The notes under the pieces: generated by a model
What the model was told of the DNA's origin: nothing
The model's database searches: none
What the model saw: the letters and a program-made list of their open reading frames with translations, nothing else
Source: Halobacteriales archaeon QH_7_65_31
GTDB lineage: Archaea > Halobacteriota > Halobacteria > Halobacteriales > Haloarculaceae
NCBI GenBank assembly: GCA_003021785.1
Contig: PXQU01000016.1
Span: 293,101 to 357,100, forward strand
DNA length: 64,000 bases
Direction: 5' to 3'
Part shown: one piece after another, positions 17,067 through 25,126 of the stretch
How the letters are laid out: the number at the start of each line of letters is the position of its first letter
Numbering within the stretch: position 1 is the stretch's first letter
Program-made: the position numbers and the translations under genes

Positions 17067-18089
17067 TCAGCTATCGGCGTACTCCGGATCGCCCAGCTTC
17101 ACGACCTGCTTGCCGATGTTGACGCCCTCGAACAGTCCGAGGAAGGCGTCGGGTGCGTTCTCGAACCCCTCGATCACGTTCTCGCGGTAACTGACCTCCC
17201 CGGTCGCGACCCACTCGCCGAGCTGTGTGAGCGCCTCGCTCCACTGCTCCGGGCCGTAGTCGCGAACGAGCACGCCCTCGACCGTCGCGCGCGTCTCGAT
17301 GAGCTTCGCGAGCTTCCGCGGCCCGGTGGGCTGCTCTGTCGCGTTGTAGAGGGAAATCTGGCCGCAGACGACGACGCGTGCCCGAACGTTCAGCAGGTCC
17401 CACACCGCGTCGGTCACCTCGCCGCCGACGTTGTCGAAGTAGACATCGACGCCGTCCGTCTCCTCTCGAAGTCGCCGGTGGACGTTCTCGGTCTTGTAGT
17501 TGATAGCAGCGTCGAAGCCGAGATCGTCGGTGAGCCACGCCAGCTTCTCGTCCGCGCCGGCGATGCCGATCACCTCACAGCCGCCGAGCTTGGCGACCTG
17601 TCCGACGACGCTCCCGACCGCGCCGGCGGCGGCACTGACGACGACTGTGTCGCCCGGCTGTGGTGAGCCGACGTCGAGCAGCCCCCAGTACCCCGTCACG
17701 CCCGGCATCCCGAGCACGCCGAGTGCGGTCGATGGCGGGGCAGCGCCCGTCCGCGCGGGACGGAGGCTATCGCCGTCGAGGACAGCATGTTCGGCCCACA
17801 GCCCCTCCTCGGTCTGGACGAGATCGCCCCGCTCGAACTCCCGGTGGGCCGACTCGACGACCTCACCGACGATCGCCGCGCGCATCGGGTCCCCGACCGC
17901 CCACGGGTCGGCGTAGCTCTCAGCGTCTCGCATCCGACCGCGCATGTACGGGTCAACGGACTGATACAGCGTGCGAACAAGCACCTCGCCCGGTCCCGGC
18001 TCGCTGAGCTCGACGGTCTGCTGTTCGAAGTTCTCCATCGTCGGTTCACCGGTCGGCCGCGACGCCAGCGTCCACTGTCGTGTCTTCAT
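17067..18089 (-). CDS. NADP-dependent medium-chain oxidoreductase
   Basis: A 340-residue zinc-free MDR-family enzyme similar to YncB/prostaglandin or curcumin reductases, which reduce activated double bonds with NADPH. The N-terminal GroES-like domain includes RTLYQSVDPYMRGRM. The Rossmann motif AAGAVGSVVGQVAKLGG is near residues 150-166, followed by DVYFDNVGGE. Cysteine zinc ligands of alcohol dehydrogenases are absent, as expected. Monocistronic on the minus strand, divergent from tmcA. Physiological substrate is unknown. Confidence 0.88.
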   Translation of the reverse strand: MKTRQWTLASRPTGEPTMENFEQQTVELSEPGPGEVLVRTLYQSVDPYMRGRMRDAESYADPWAVGDPMRAAIVGEVVESAHREFERGDLVQTEEGLWAEHAVLDGDSLRPARTGAAPPSTALGVLGMPGVTGYWGLLDVGSPQPGDTVVVSAAAGAVGSVVGQVAKLGGCEVIGIAGADEKLAWLTDDLGFDAAINYKTENVHRRLREETDGVDVYFDNVGGEVTDAVWDLLNVRARVVVCGQISLYNATEQPTGPRKLAKLIETRATVEGVLVRDYGPEQWSEALTQLGEWVATGEVSYRENVIEGFENAPDAFLGLFEGVNIGKQVVKLGDPEYADS

Positions 18090-18184
18090 ACCCGCCGTTC
18101 CACGCGGCCACCTCTTGACCGTTCCGCACGACCTGTACCCCGCGAACCGAAAGCGGCTTTCGGCTCGCCCGCCGGCTCACGAGT

Positions 18185-20485
18185 ATGGACGCGACCGTGC
18201 GCGAACTACGCGAGGAGGCCCGATCGACGAACGAGCGCCGGGCTATCCTCGTCCACGGCTCGCGAGCGAACTGCTATGCCGTCGTTCGTTCTGTCCTCGA
18301 TGCGGCCGACATCGACGGAACCGACACCACCTGTCTCAGCGACGGCGATATCTGTCCGGCCGAGCATCTCGGCCTCGGTCGCTCTGACGAGCTACTTGGA
18401 CGAACCCGCGAGGCGGTCGTCGCCGACTGTCACGACAGCTGTCGGCCGAACGCGCTCGGGCGAGCCGTCGGTGCTGTCGACGGCGGCGGTCTCCTCCTCG
18501 TGCTCGCGCCGTCGCTCGACGACTGGCCGACGATCGACGACGAGTTCACCGATCAGCTCGCGCCGCCTCCGTTCGACGCCGATGACGTGACCGATCGGTT
18601 CCGCGAGCGGCTCGTCTCGACGACGCGCGCCCACCGCGGTATCGCCGTCTACGACGCCGACGAGAGGAACTGGAACGACGACGGGCGTACGTGTCCCGCA
18701 CCGCGCCGGCCGACGCCACCGCCCGAGCCGCCCGACGACCACAGCTTCCCGACAGCGATTTACGAGGCGTGTCTCACCACGGACCAGCGGGACGCGGTCC
18801 ACGCGCTGGAGTCACTGCGCGACCGCGACAGCGCAGTCGTCGTCGAGGCCGACCGCGGGCGCGGGAAGTCAGCGGCTGCCGGACTCGCCGCCGCTGCGCT
18901 GGCGGCTGACGGGCGAGACGTTCTCGTCACGGCCCCGAGCTATCGGAACGCCGCCGAGGTGTTCGACCGCGCCGAGACGACGCTGGAGACGCTTGGTTCG
19001 TTCGCGTCTCGACCAGCCGAGCATCCCGTCCTCGCCGACGACGGTCGGATCCGGTACGCCCCACCACCTGAAGCGTCTACGGACAGCAAAGCAGACGTGC
19101 TTCTGGTCGACGAGGCCGCCGCGATTCCGGTTCGACTTCTGGAGTCGCTCGTCGCGACCGACCGACCGATCGCGTTCACCACGACCGTCCACGGCTACGA
19201 GGGCGCAGGCCGCGGGTTCGACGTGCGCTTTCGCGAGCGGCTCGCCGACACCGACCGTACGGTCCACACGCCGACGCTCGCTGCCCCGATCCGTTACGCG
19301 TCCTGTGACCCCGTCGAGGTGTGGGCGTTTCGCGCGCTGTGTTTCGACGCCCGACCGCCCGCCACCCCGCTCGTCACCGACGCGACACCGGCAACGGCCG
19401 AGTACGTTCAGCTTCATCCGGACGCTCTGCTCGATGACGACCACCTGCTGCGCGAGACGTTCGGACTGCTCGTGGCCGCTCACTACCGGACGGAGCCGGA
19501 CGATCTCGCGCGCCTGCTCGACGGACCGAATCTGACCGTTCGCGCGCTCCGACACGACGGCCACATCGTCGCCGTCGCGCTGCTCGGCTGGGAGGGTGGA
19601 CTCTCGACCGACCGCTGTGAACGGATCTACGAGGGCGACCGCGTGGCGGGGAATATGCTTCCCGATCTGCTCACCTCACAGCTCCGCGATCCGGAGGCCG
19701 GGATTCCTCGGGGACTGCGGGTCGTTCGCATTGCCGTCCACGAGCGCGTCCGGGATCGGGGTCTCGGCTCCGAACTCCTCGACTCGATTCGCGACGAGTT
19801 CGCGAGTCTCGGAACGAGTGCACCTCGTGCTGGTGACAGCGATGCTCAGGACTCACTCGCCGTGCGCCACGAACGGGCCGGCGGCTCGTTCGACTATCTC
19901 GGCGTCGGCTTCGGCGCGACGCCGTCGCTCATCCGGTTCTGGCGCGACGCCGGCTACCGGACCGTCCATCTCTCGACGACGCGCAACGACCGCTCCGGCG
20001 AGCACTCGGCGCTGCTGGTCCAGCCCCTGACAGATGCCGGTCGGGAGCTACTCGACAGAAACGATACGTGGTTCCGGCGACGCATCGGCGCTGTTCTCGC
20101 GGACGGTCTGGCCGACTGTGAGCCGGCGGTCGTCGCCGGGACGCTCCGCGCCGTCGCCGGGGAGTTCCCGCTCGACCTGACCGAACGCGAGTGGCGAACC
20201 GTCGTCTCGGCCGCGTACGGTCCGGGGCAGTACGAGTTCGCCCCCCGACCGTTCCGGGCACTCGCGCTCCGGGGCGTCGCCGACGGTGTCGTTTCCGGCG
20301 AGGACGCGGTGCTCCTCGTCTCCAAGGTGCTCCAATGTCGCTCGTGGGAGACCGTCGCTGACGATTTCGGCTACGTCTCCGCCCGCCGGTGTGCGCTCGC
20401 GTTCGGCGAGGCGGTACAGACGCTGGTCGACGCGTACGGCGGTGCGGTCGCGACCCGCGAGCGCGATCGGTATCGAGAGCCGTGA
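18185..20485 (+). CDS. tmcA: tRNA(Met) cytidine acetyltransferase TmcA
   Basis: A 766-residue enzyme forming N4-acetylcytidine in RNA using acetyl-CoA and ATP. The N-terminal DUF1726 domain is followed by an RNA-helicase-like module with Walker A EADRGRGKSAA near residues 221-231 and the DEAD-like motif LLVDEAAAIP. After it comes a GNAT acetyltransferase region with RGLRVVRIAVHERVRDRGLGSELL, and a C-terminal tRNA-binding domain. Archaeal TmcA acetylates many RNA sites. ATG 18185 gives the family N-terminus. All motifs are intact. Confidence 0.93.
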   Translation: MDATVRELREEARSTNERRAILVHGSRANCYAVVRSVLDAADIDGTDTTCLSDGDICPAEHLGLGRSDELLGRTREAVVADCHDSCRPNALGRAVGAVDGGGLLLVLAPSLDDWPTIDDEFTDQLAPPPFDADDVTDRFRERLVSTTRAHRGIAVYDADERNWNDDGRTCPAPRRPTPPPEPPDDHSFPTAIYEACLTTDQRDAVHALESLRDRDSAVVVEADRGRGKSAAAGLAAAALAADGRDVLVTAPSYRNAAEVFDRAETTLETLGSFASRPAEHPVLADDGRIRYAPPPEASTDSKADVLLVDEAAAIPVRLLESLVATDRPIAFTTTVHGYEGAGRGFDVRFRERLADTDRTVHTPTLAAPIRYASCDPVEVWAFRALCFDARPPATPLVTDATPATAEYVQLHPDALLDDDHLLRETFGLLVAAHYRTEPDDLARLLDGPNLTVRALRHDGHIVAVALLGWEGGLSTDRCERIYEGDRVAGNMLPDLLTSQLRDPEAGIPRGLRVVRIAVHERVRDRGLGSELLDSIRDEFASLGTSAPRAGDSDAQDSLAVRHERAGGSFDYLGVGFGATPSLIRFWRDAGYRTVHLSTTRNDRSGEHSALLVQPLTDAGRELLDRNDTWFRRRIGAVLADGLADCEPAVVAGTLRAVAGEFPLDLTEREWRTVVSAAYGPGQYEFAPRPFRALALRGVADGVVSGEDAVLLVSKVLQCRSWETVADDFGYVSARRCALAFGEAVQTLVDAYGGAVATRERDRYREP

Positions 20486-20544
20486 GATCCCCGCGTTCTC
20501 GGGTGAGTCGTTCGAGATCGTGAACCCGTCGTCGAACCCACCAC

Positions 20545-20898
<354 letters not shown>

Positions 20899-20969
20899 TT
20901 AATCTCGGTCACCTGCTGTCAGCCCGTATATCCCTTCTGCAAGCGGGCGAACGCGACCGTTCGAAAGGG

Positions 20970-20976
20970 TATATGA
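20970..20976 (+). promoter_or_regulatory. TATA box of the proteasome operon
   Basis: TATATGA centred 26 nt upstream of ATG 20999 and preceded by an A-rich CGAAAG element like a B recognition element. The spacing predicts a leaderless psmB mRNA. Confidence 0.6.
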
Positions 20977-20998
20977 GTCCCCCCTTCCATATGGTTGT

Positions 20999-21634
20999 AT
21001 GGAAGGATTCACGTCAGGTAAGGGGACGGCAGAGAGCGCCCCCGAAGAGTTCAAAACCGGCACGACGACGGTCGGGATCGTCGCCGACGAGGGGGTCGTG
21101 CTCGCGACCGACCGGCGGGCCTCCCTCGGTGGGCGGTTCGTCTCGAACAAAGACGCCGACAAGATCATCGAGGTCCACCCGTCGGCGGCCATCACCATCT
21201 CCGGGAGCGTCGGTGCGGGACAGACGTTCGCCGACCAGCTACAGGCACAGACCAGTCTCTACGAGACGCGCCGCGGGAAGGAGATGAGTATGCAGGCGCT
21301 GTCAACGACGGCCGCGAACGCGATTCGCGGGATGCGGGTCGTTCCGCTGCTCGGTGGTGTCGATGAGACCGGCGGCCATCTCTACTCACTGGACCCGGCC
21401 GGCGGGCTGATGGAAGACACGTACGGCTCGACCGGGTCGGGGATGCAGATGGCCTACGGTGTGCTCGAAGGCGAGTACGAGGACGGAATGAGCGTCAGCG
21501 AGGCAGAGACGGCCGCACGCGCAGCGGTGGAGGCAGCGAGTGCTCGTGATACTGCGTCCGGCAACGGCGCGATGGTCGCACGCATCACCGACGACGGTAT
21601 CGAGCGCGAGGAACTCTCTGCGGAGGAACTCTAA
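20999..21634 (+). CDS. psmB: 20S proteasome subunit beta
   Basis: A 211-residue Ntn-hydrolase. A 21-residue propeptide (ending FKTG) precedes the catalytic threonine in TTTVGIVADEG; the conserved Asp in ATDRRAS and the Lys in NKDADKI are present, as is the SGSVGAGQ loop and GSTGSGMQMAYG. It is somewhat shorter than typical haloarchaeal beta subunits, mostly because of the short propeptide. It is followed 2 nt later by psmA. All catalytic residues are in place, so it should form active 20S particles. Confidence 0.93.
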   Translation: MEGFTSGKGTAESAPEEFKTGTTTVGIVADEGVVLATDRRASLGGRFVSNKDADKIIEVHPSAAITISGSVGAGQTFADQLQAQTSLYETRRGKEMSMQALSTTAANAIRGMRVVPLLGGVDETGGHLYSLDPAGGLMEDTYGSTGSGMQMAYGVLEGEYEDGMSVSEAETAARAAVEAASARDTASGNGAMVARITDDGIEREELSAEEL

Positions 21635-21636
21635 TC

Positions 21637-22395
21637 ATGCAAGGAAACTCACAGCAGCAGGCGTACGATCGCGGAACGAACATCTTCAGCCCGGACGGGC
21701 GACTGTATCAGGTGGAGTACGCGCGCGAGGCGATCAAGCGCGGCTCGCCCAGCGTCGGTATCCGATTCGAGAGCGACGACGAGGCCGGCGTCGTCTTCGT
21801 CGCGAGCGGTCGACTCCGCTCGTCGCTACAGGTCCCCGACAGCATCGAGAAGATCCACAAGGTGGACGATCACGTCGGCGTCGCGAGCGCGGGCCACGTC
21901 GCCGACGCCCGCCAGCTCGTCGACGTGGCGCGCCGACAGGCGCAGGTGGAGCGGCTCCGGTTCGGTGAGGACGCCGGGATCGAGGCGCTGACGAAGGAGA
22001 TCACCGGCTACATTCAGGAGTACACGCAGGCCGGCGGCGCGCGGCCGTTCGGCGCGGCGCTGCTCGTGGGCGGTCTCGACGCGGACGGCACGCCACACCT
22101 GTTCGAGACCGACCCGTCGGGAACCCCGTACGAGTGGGAGGCGATCGCTATCGGCGGCAACTCGGAGAAGATACAGGGGTATCTCGAAGCCGAGTACGAG
22201 AGCGACACCGACGCCGACGGTGCACTCGAACTCGCGTTTCACGCGCTCGAAGACGCCAGCGAGGGCGGGCTCGAATCCGAGGGGATGAGCGCGTCCGTCA
22301 TCAGCGGTGACGGCTTCCGCTCGCTGTCGAACGATGAGCTTCACGAGCTGATTGACGGACACGATCTCGCCGCCGACGAGGACGACGAGGAGTAA
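21637..22395 (+). CDS. psmA: 20S proteasome subunit alpha
   Basis: A 252-residue non-catalytic ring subunit with the gate-forming N-terminus MQGNSQQQAYDRGTNIFSP and the family motif GRLYQVEYAREA. The C-terminus is an acidic tail (DLAADEDDEE). The interior (RLRSSLQVPDSIEKIHKVDD) departs from the usual haloarchaeal consensus, hinting at an alternative alpha subunit. The 2-nt gap after psmB means a shared transcript, so this pair can assemble as one unit. Confidence 0.92.
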   Translation: MQGNSQQQAYDRGTNIFSPDGRLYQVEYAREAIKRGSPSVGIRFESDDEAGVVFVASGRLRSSLQVPDSIEKIHKVDDHVGVASAGHVADARQLVDVARRQAQVERLRFGEDAGIEALTKEITGYIQEYTQAGGARPFGAALLVGGLDADGTPHLFETDPSGTPYEWEAIAIGGNSEKIQGYLEAEYESDTDADGALELAFHALEDASEGGLESEGMSASVISGDGFRSLSNDELHELIDGHDLAADEDDEE

Positions 22396-22435
22396 CGACG
22401 GCGGAGCTAAGTAGCCGGGGCGACTCGTTTTCGCC

Positions 22436-23419
22436 GTGCTGTCGGACGCCTTCGACCGCGAGGTAACCGGACTCCGCGTCTCGCTCACCGACCGGTGTAA
22501 CTTCGACTGCGTCTACTGTCACAACGAGGGACTCGGCGACACGCGCGGTCCGCTCGCCGCGAGCGACGCGGAGATGGGGACCGACACGGTCGTTCGAATG
22601 CTCGAAGTAGCCGCCGAGTTCGGTATCGACTCGGTGAAGTTCACCGGTGGTGAGCCGATGCTCAGACGCGATCTCGCCGAGATCGTCCGACGAACGCCGG
22701 AGTCGATGACGACCTCGCTGACCACGAACGGGACCTTCCTCCCCGGGCGGGCGAGCGCGCTCCGGGAGGCCGGGTTATCGCGTGTCAACATCTCGCAGGA
22801 CACGGCGGACCCGGACGCGTTCCGCGAGCTCACGCAGTCGGGCGCATACGAGTCGGTCATCGACGGCGTTGATGCGGCCATCGAGGCCGGGCTCGCTCCC
22901 GTCAAGCTGAACATGGTCGTCTTCGAGCAGACTGCCGGCTACGTCCCGGAGATGGTCGACCGCGTCGCGGACACCGACGGGCTTCGGCTCCAGCTCATCG
23001 AGTATATGCCCGAAATTTCGGGCCACCCGGAGTGGGCTATCGACATCGACCGGGTTCACGGGTGGCTCGAAGAACAGGCCGACCGCGTCACTAACCGCGA
23101 GATGCACGATCGCCGCCGCTACCACGTCGACGGCGACGCCGAGGAGGGACTCGTCGAGGTCGTCGATCCCGTCGGCAACCGCGACTTCTGTGCGAACTGC
23201 CACCGCGTGCGCGTCACCCACGACGGCCATCTAAAGGGCTGTCTCAACCGGCACGACGATCTGCGAGCCATCGGCGAGACGAAAGCCGAGATGCGCGAGA
23301 CGCTCCGCGAAACGGTCGCGAACCGAGTTCCGTACTACGGCGAGTATCTCGTCGAGACGGACGGCGAGTGGCGGATGAACGAACGGTATCTGGAGACGGA
23401 AAGCGAGATCGCGGAGTAG
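22436..23419 (+). CDS. moaA: GTP 3',8-cyclase MoaA
   Basis: A 327-residue radical-SAM enzyme for the first step of molybdenum cofactor synthesis. The SAM-cluster motif is [14 protein letters not shown] near residues 20-33 (C-x3-C-x2-C). The second cluster is formed by [18 protein letters not shown] near residues 251-268. The GGEP motif [10 protein letters not shown] is present. GTG 22436 gives the usual N-terminus and is not overlapped by psmA. It appears monocistronic. Confidence 0.93.
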   Translation: MLSDAFDREVTGLRVSLTDRCNFDCVYCHNEGLGDTRGPLAASDAEMGTDTVVRMLEVAAEFGIDSVKFTGGEPMLRRDLAEIVRRTPESMTTSLTTNGTFLPGRASALREAGLSRVNISQDTADPDAFRELTQSGAYESVIDGVDAAIEAGLAPVKLNMVVFEQTAGYVPEMVDRVADTDGLRLQLIEYMPEISGHPEWAIDIDRVHGWLEEQADRVTNREMHDRRRYHVDGDAEEGLVEVVDPVGNRDFCANCHRVRVTHDGHLKGCLNRHDDLRAIGETKAEMRETLRETVANRVPYYGEYLVETDGEWRMNERYLETESEIAE

Positions 23420-24298
23420 CTACCGTCCTGACCTCTCCCAACAGCCCAAATGAGCCAAACAGCTATTAACAAACATCTCCAACAGCATCGTATGTCGAGC
23501 GAGAACATCAGTATCGAGGAGTTCGAGAGGAGGGACGCCGACGAGCTCGGCGAGCTGAACGACACAGAGCGAATCGTGTCGTTCCTCGATACGAACGCCG
23601 ACCGAGCGTGGAAGGCGGCGTCGATCGCAGCAGAGCTCGGGCTGGAGACCGACGCCGTGAATGCGATCCTCTCGCGGCTGAAAAACCGTGGACTCGTCCG
23701 GCACAAGCGCCCGTACTGGGCGAGTACGGACGACGACGAGCGGCTTTGAGCGGCGTACCGGCTCCATCGTCGGCACGAAGCCGCGGATGAACGGTACGGA
23801 GAGGAGCGTCTCGACGAGCTTCGGACGGAGAGCACGGAGCCCGTCAAGTGATCGGATTCGATGAACTGGAGCGGGGCGAGCCAGCGCGTCAAGGACAACA
23901 CGCGCCTCCACGAGATCCCGCTCGTCGACGTTGCTCTCCTCGCTGTACTCCGCGACGTGTTCTTCGGCCTGTTCGCGCTTGCGACGTTCGAGCGGCGTCT
24001 GATTCGGCTCGTCGCGCACGTCGTTGAGCAGCGCCTCGAAGTCCTCGCGGAACACCATCGACGCGCGGGCGGCGTTACACCGACCGAGCGGACTCATCCC
24101 CATGTCGAGGACGATCTCGCGGACCAGCTCCCAGTCGCTCTCACAGAAGTGGAGCGACACCTCCCCCTCGATGTCGCGCCACGCGATCGGCCCGCTGTTC
24201 TCCAGTAGCTGGACGGCCCGCGGAAAGATATCGATACGGTGGGCCGTCTCCGGATCGTCACAGAGACAGCAGGGCTGTTCGGTCTGCCCGGTGTACAT
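23420..24298 (-). CDS. Cys-rich haloarchaeal protein with uncertain 3' end
   Basis: The N-terminal about 145 residues, from ATG 24298, look like a real protein: MYTGQTEQPCCLCDDPETAH with a CxxC pair, HFCESDWELVREIVLDMGM with a further Cys, then a charged helical region around RRKREQAEEHVAEYSEESN and DLVEARVVLDAL. After this (below about 23890) the frame has no stop until 23420 and runs antisense through the whole HTH gene with shadow-like composition. A lost stop or frameshift near 23850-23890 is likely, and in another frame a stop occurs at about 23845. Function is unknown; a zinc site is possible. Confidence 0.5.
   Translation of the reverse strand: MYTGQTEQPCCLCDDPETAHRIDIFPRAVQLLENSGPIAWRDIEGEVSLHFCESDWELVREIVLDMGMSPLGRCNAARASMVFREDFEALLNDVRDEPNQTPLERRKREQAEEHVAEYSEESNVDERDLVEARVVLDALARPAPVHRIRSLDGLRALRPKLVETLLSVPFIRGFVPTMEPVRRSKPLVVVRTRPVRALVPDESTVFQPREDRIHGVGLQPELCCDRRRLPRSVGVRIEERHDSLCVVQLAELVGVPPLELLDTDVLARHTMLLEMFVNSCLAHLGCWERSGR
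23492..23851 (+). pseudogene. antitoxin-like winged-HTH gene interrupted by in-frame TGA
   Basis: The upstream part (23492-23749, 85 residues) is a winged helix ending LVRHKRPYWASTDDDERL then TGA. The same frame stays open after the stop with protein-like sequence AAYRLHRRHEAADERYGEE and on to TGA at 23849-23851. The HTH at 40084-40452 shares the core and continues past DDDRL, which supports a single nonsense change (CGA to TGA) here. A TATA-like TATTAAC (near 23464-23470) lies about 25 nt before ATG 23492, so the upstream ATG 23450 is rejected. The shortened protein keeps its DNA-binding domain. Confidence 0.6.
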
Positions 24299-24435
24299 AC
24301 GCGAGATTGGCGGGCCGGCCTCATAACTCTCGCGCCGAACCCAGAGACGGCATCGCGTTCGCGTCCGGAACCAGCGGTGTCGGAGCACCGTCTCTCAGTC
24401 GGGCACGGGACCAATCGCGTCGATCTGCAGACCGG

Positions 24436-25047
24436 TCAGCTCGGATCCGGTAACCCCTCGATCGCCTCACCGAGGTGGTCGCGGACGGTCTCCATGGCGG
24501 CTCTCGTCTCCGCGTCGGCGCTCTCCAGCGAGAGCTGTTCGAGATAGCCGTCGGCCAGCCGCGCGTACACCGACGCCTCGTCCATGTAGGTGAGCCCGAG
24601 CTGGTTCGCCCAGACGTGGCCCGGTCGGTTCTGCCGGGCGTGCCACGCGAGCGGCTCGCCGAGCCCGTCCTCGATCGCGGCGACGGAGAGGGTCGACAGC
24701 CGCGCGCGTGCCTCCAGCCACGTGTCAAGCGACTCCCCCCAGAAGGCCCGGAACCGCTCGGGATCGAACGGCGCCTCGATGCGGTAGTCGTCGTCGTCGT
24801 ACGTCGCCAGCGCGTCACGTATCTGTGTGGCGACGCGTTCGGGCTCCTCCGTCGCCGCGATGACGCGTATCACCTTCGCGTCGAGCTCGTCGTTCCCCCA
24901 GAAGCTGTGTGACCAGTGGTCGATGTCGCCGTCGCGTTCGAACGTCTCGAACAGCGGGGCGACGTGGTCGGTGAGCACCTCGCGTTTCGCCTCGCGAAGC
25001 GGCTTGTCGATGAACCGCGGCCACGCGATTGCGACGGCGAGATACAT
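24436..25047 (-). CDS. conserved haloarchaeal protein, unknown function
   Basis: A 203-residue soluble, acidic protein starting MYLAVAIAWPRFIDKPL. It has no recognisable catalytic motif. Aromatic-rich segments such as HWSHSFWGNDE and FRAFWGESLDTWLEAR suggest an alpha-helical ligand-binding or protein-binding fold. It is divergent from dna2 with an 80-nt gap that must hold both promoters. I do not recognise the family. Confidence 0.65.
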   Translation of the reverse strand: MYLAVAIAWPRFIDKPLREAKREVLTDHVAPLFETFERDGDIDHWSHSFWGNDELDAKVIRVIAATEEPERVATQIRDALATYDDDDYRIEAPFDPERFRAFWGESLDTWLEARARLSTLSVAAIEDGLGEPLAWHARQNRPGHVWANQLGLTYMDEASVYARLADGYLEQLSLESADAETRAAMETVRDHLGEAIEGLPDPS

Positions 25048-25126
25048 ACCCCGATGCTCGCCCGCTCGCGATTTAACCTACCGGATCGATCGACAGCGTT
25101 TTTCTCGGTGCGAGCCACCTCCGGAC

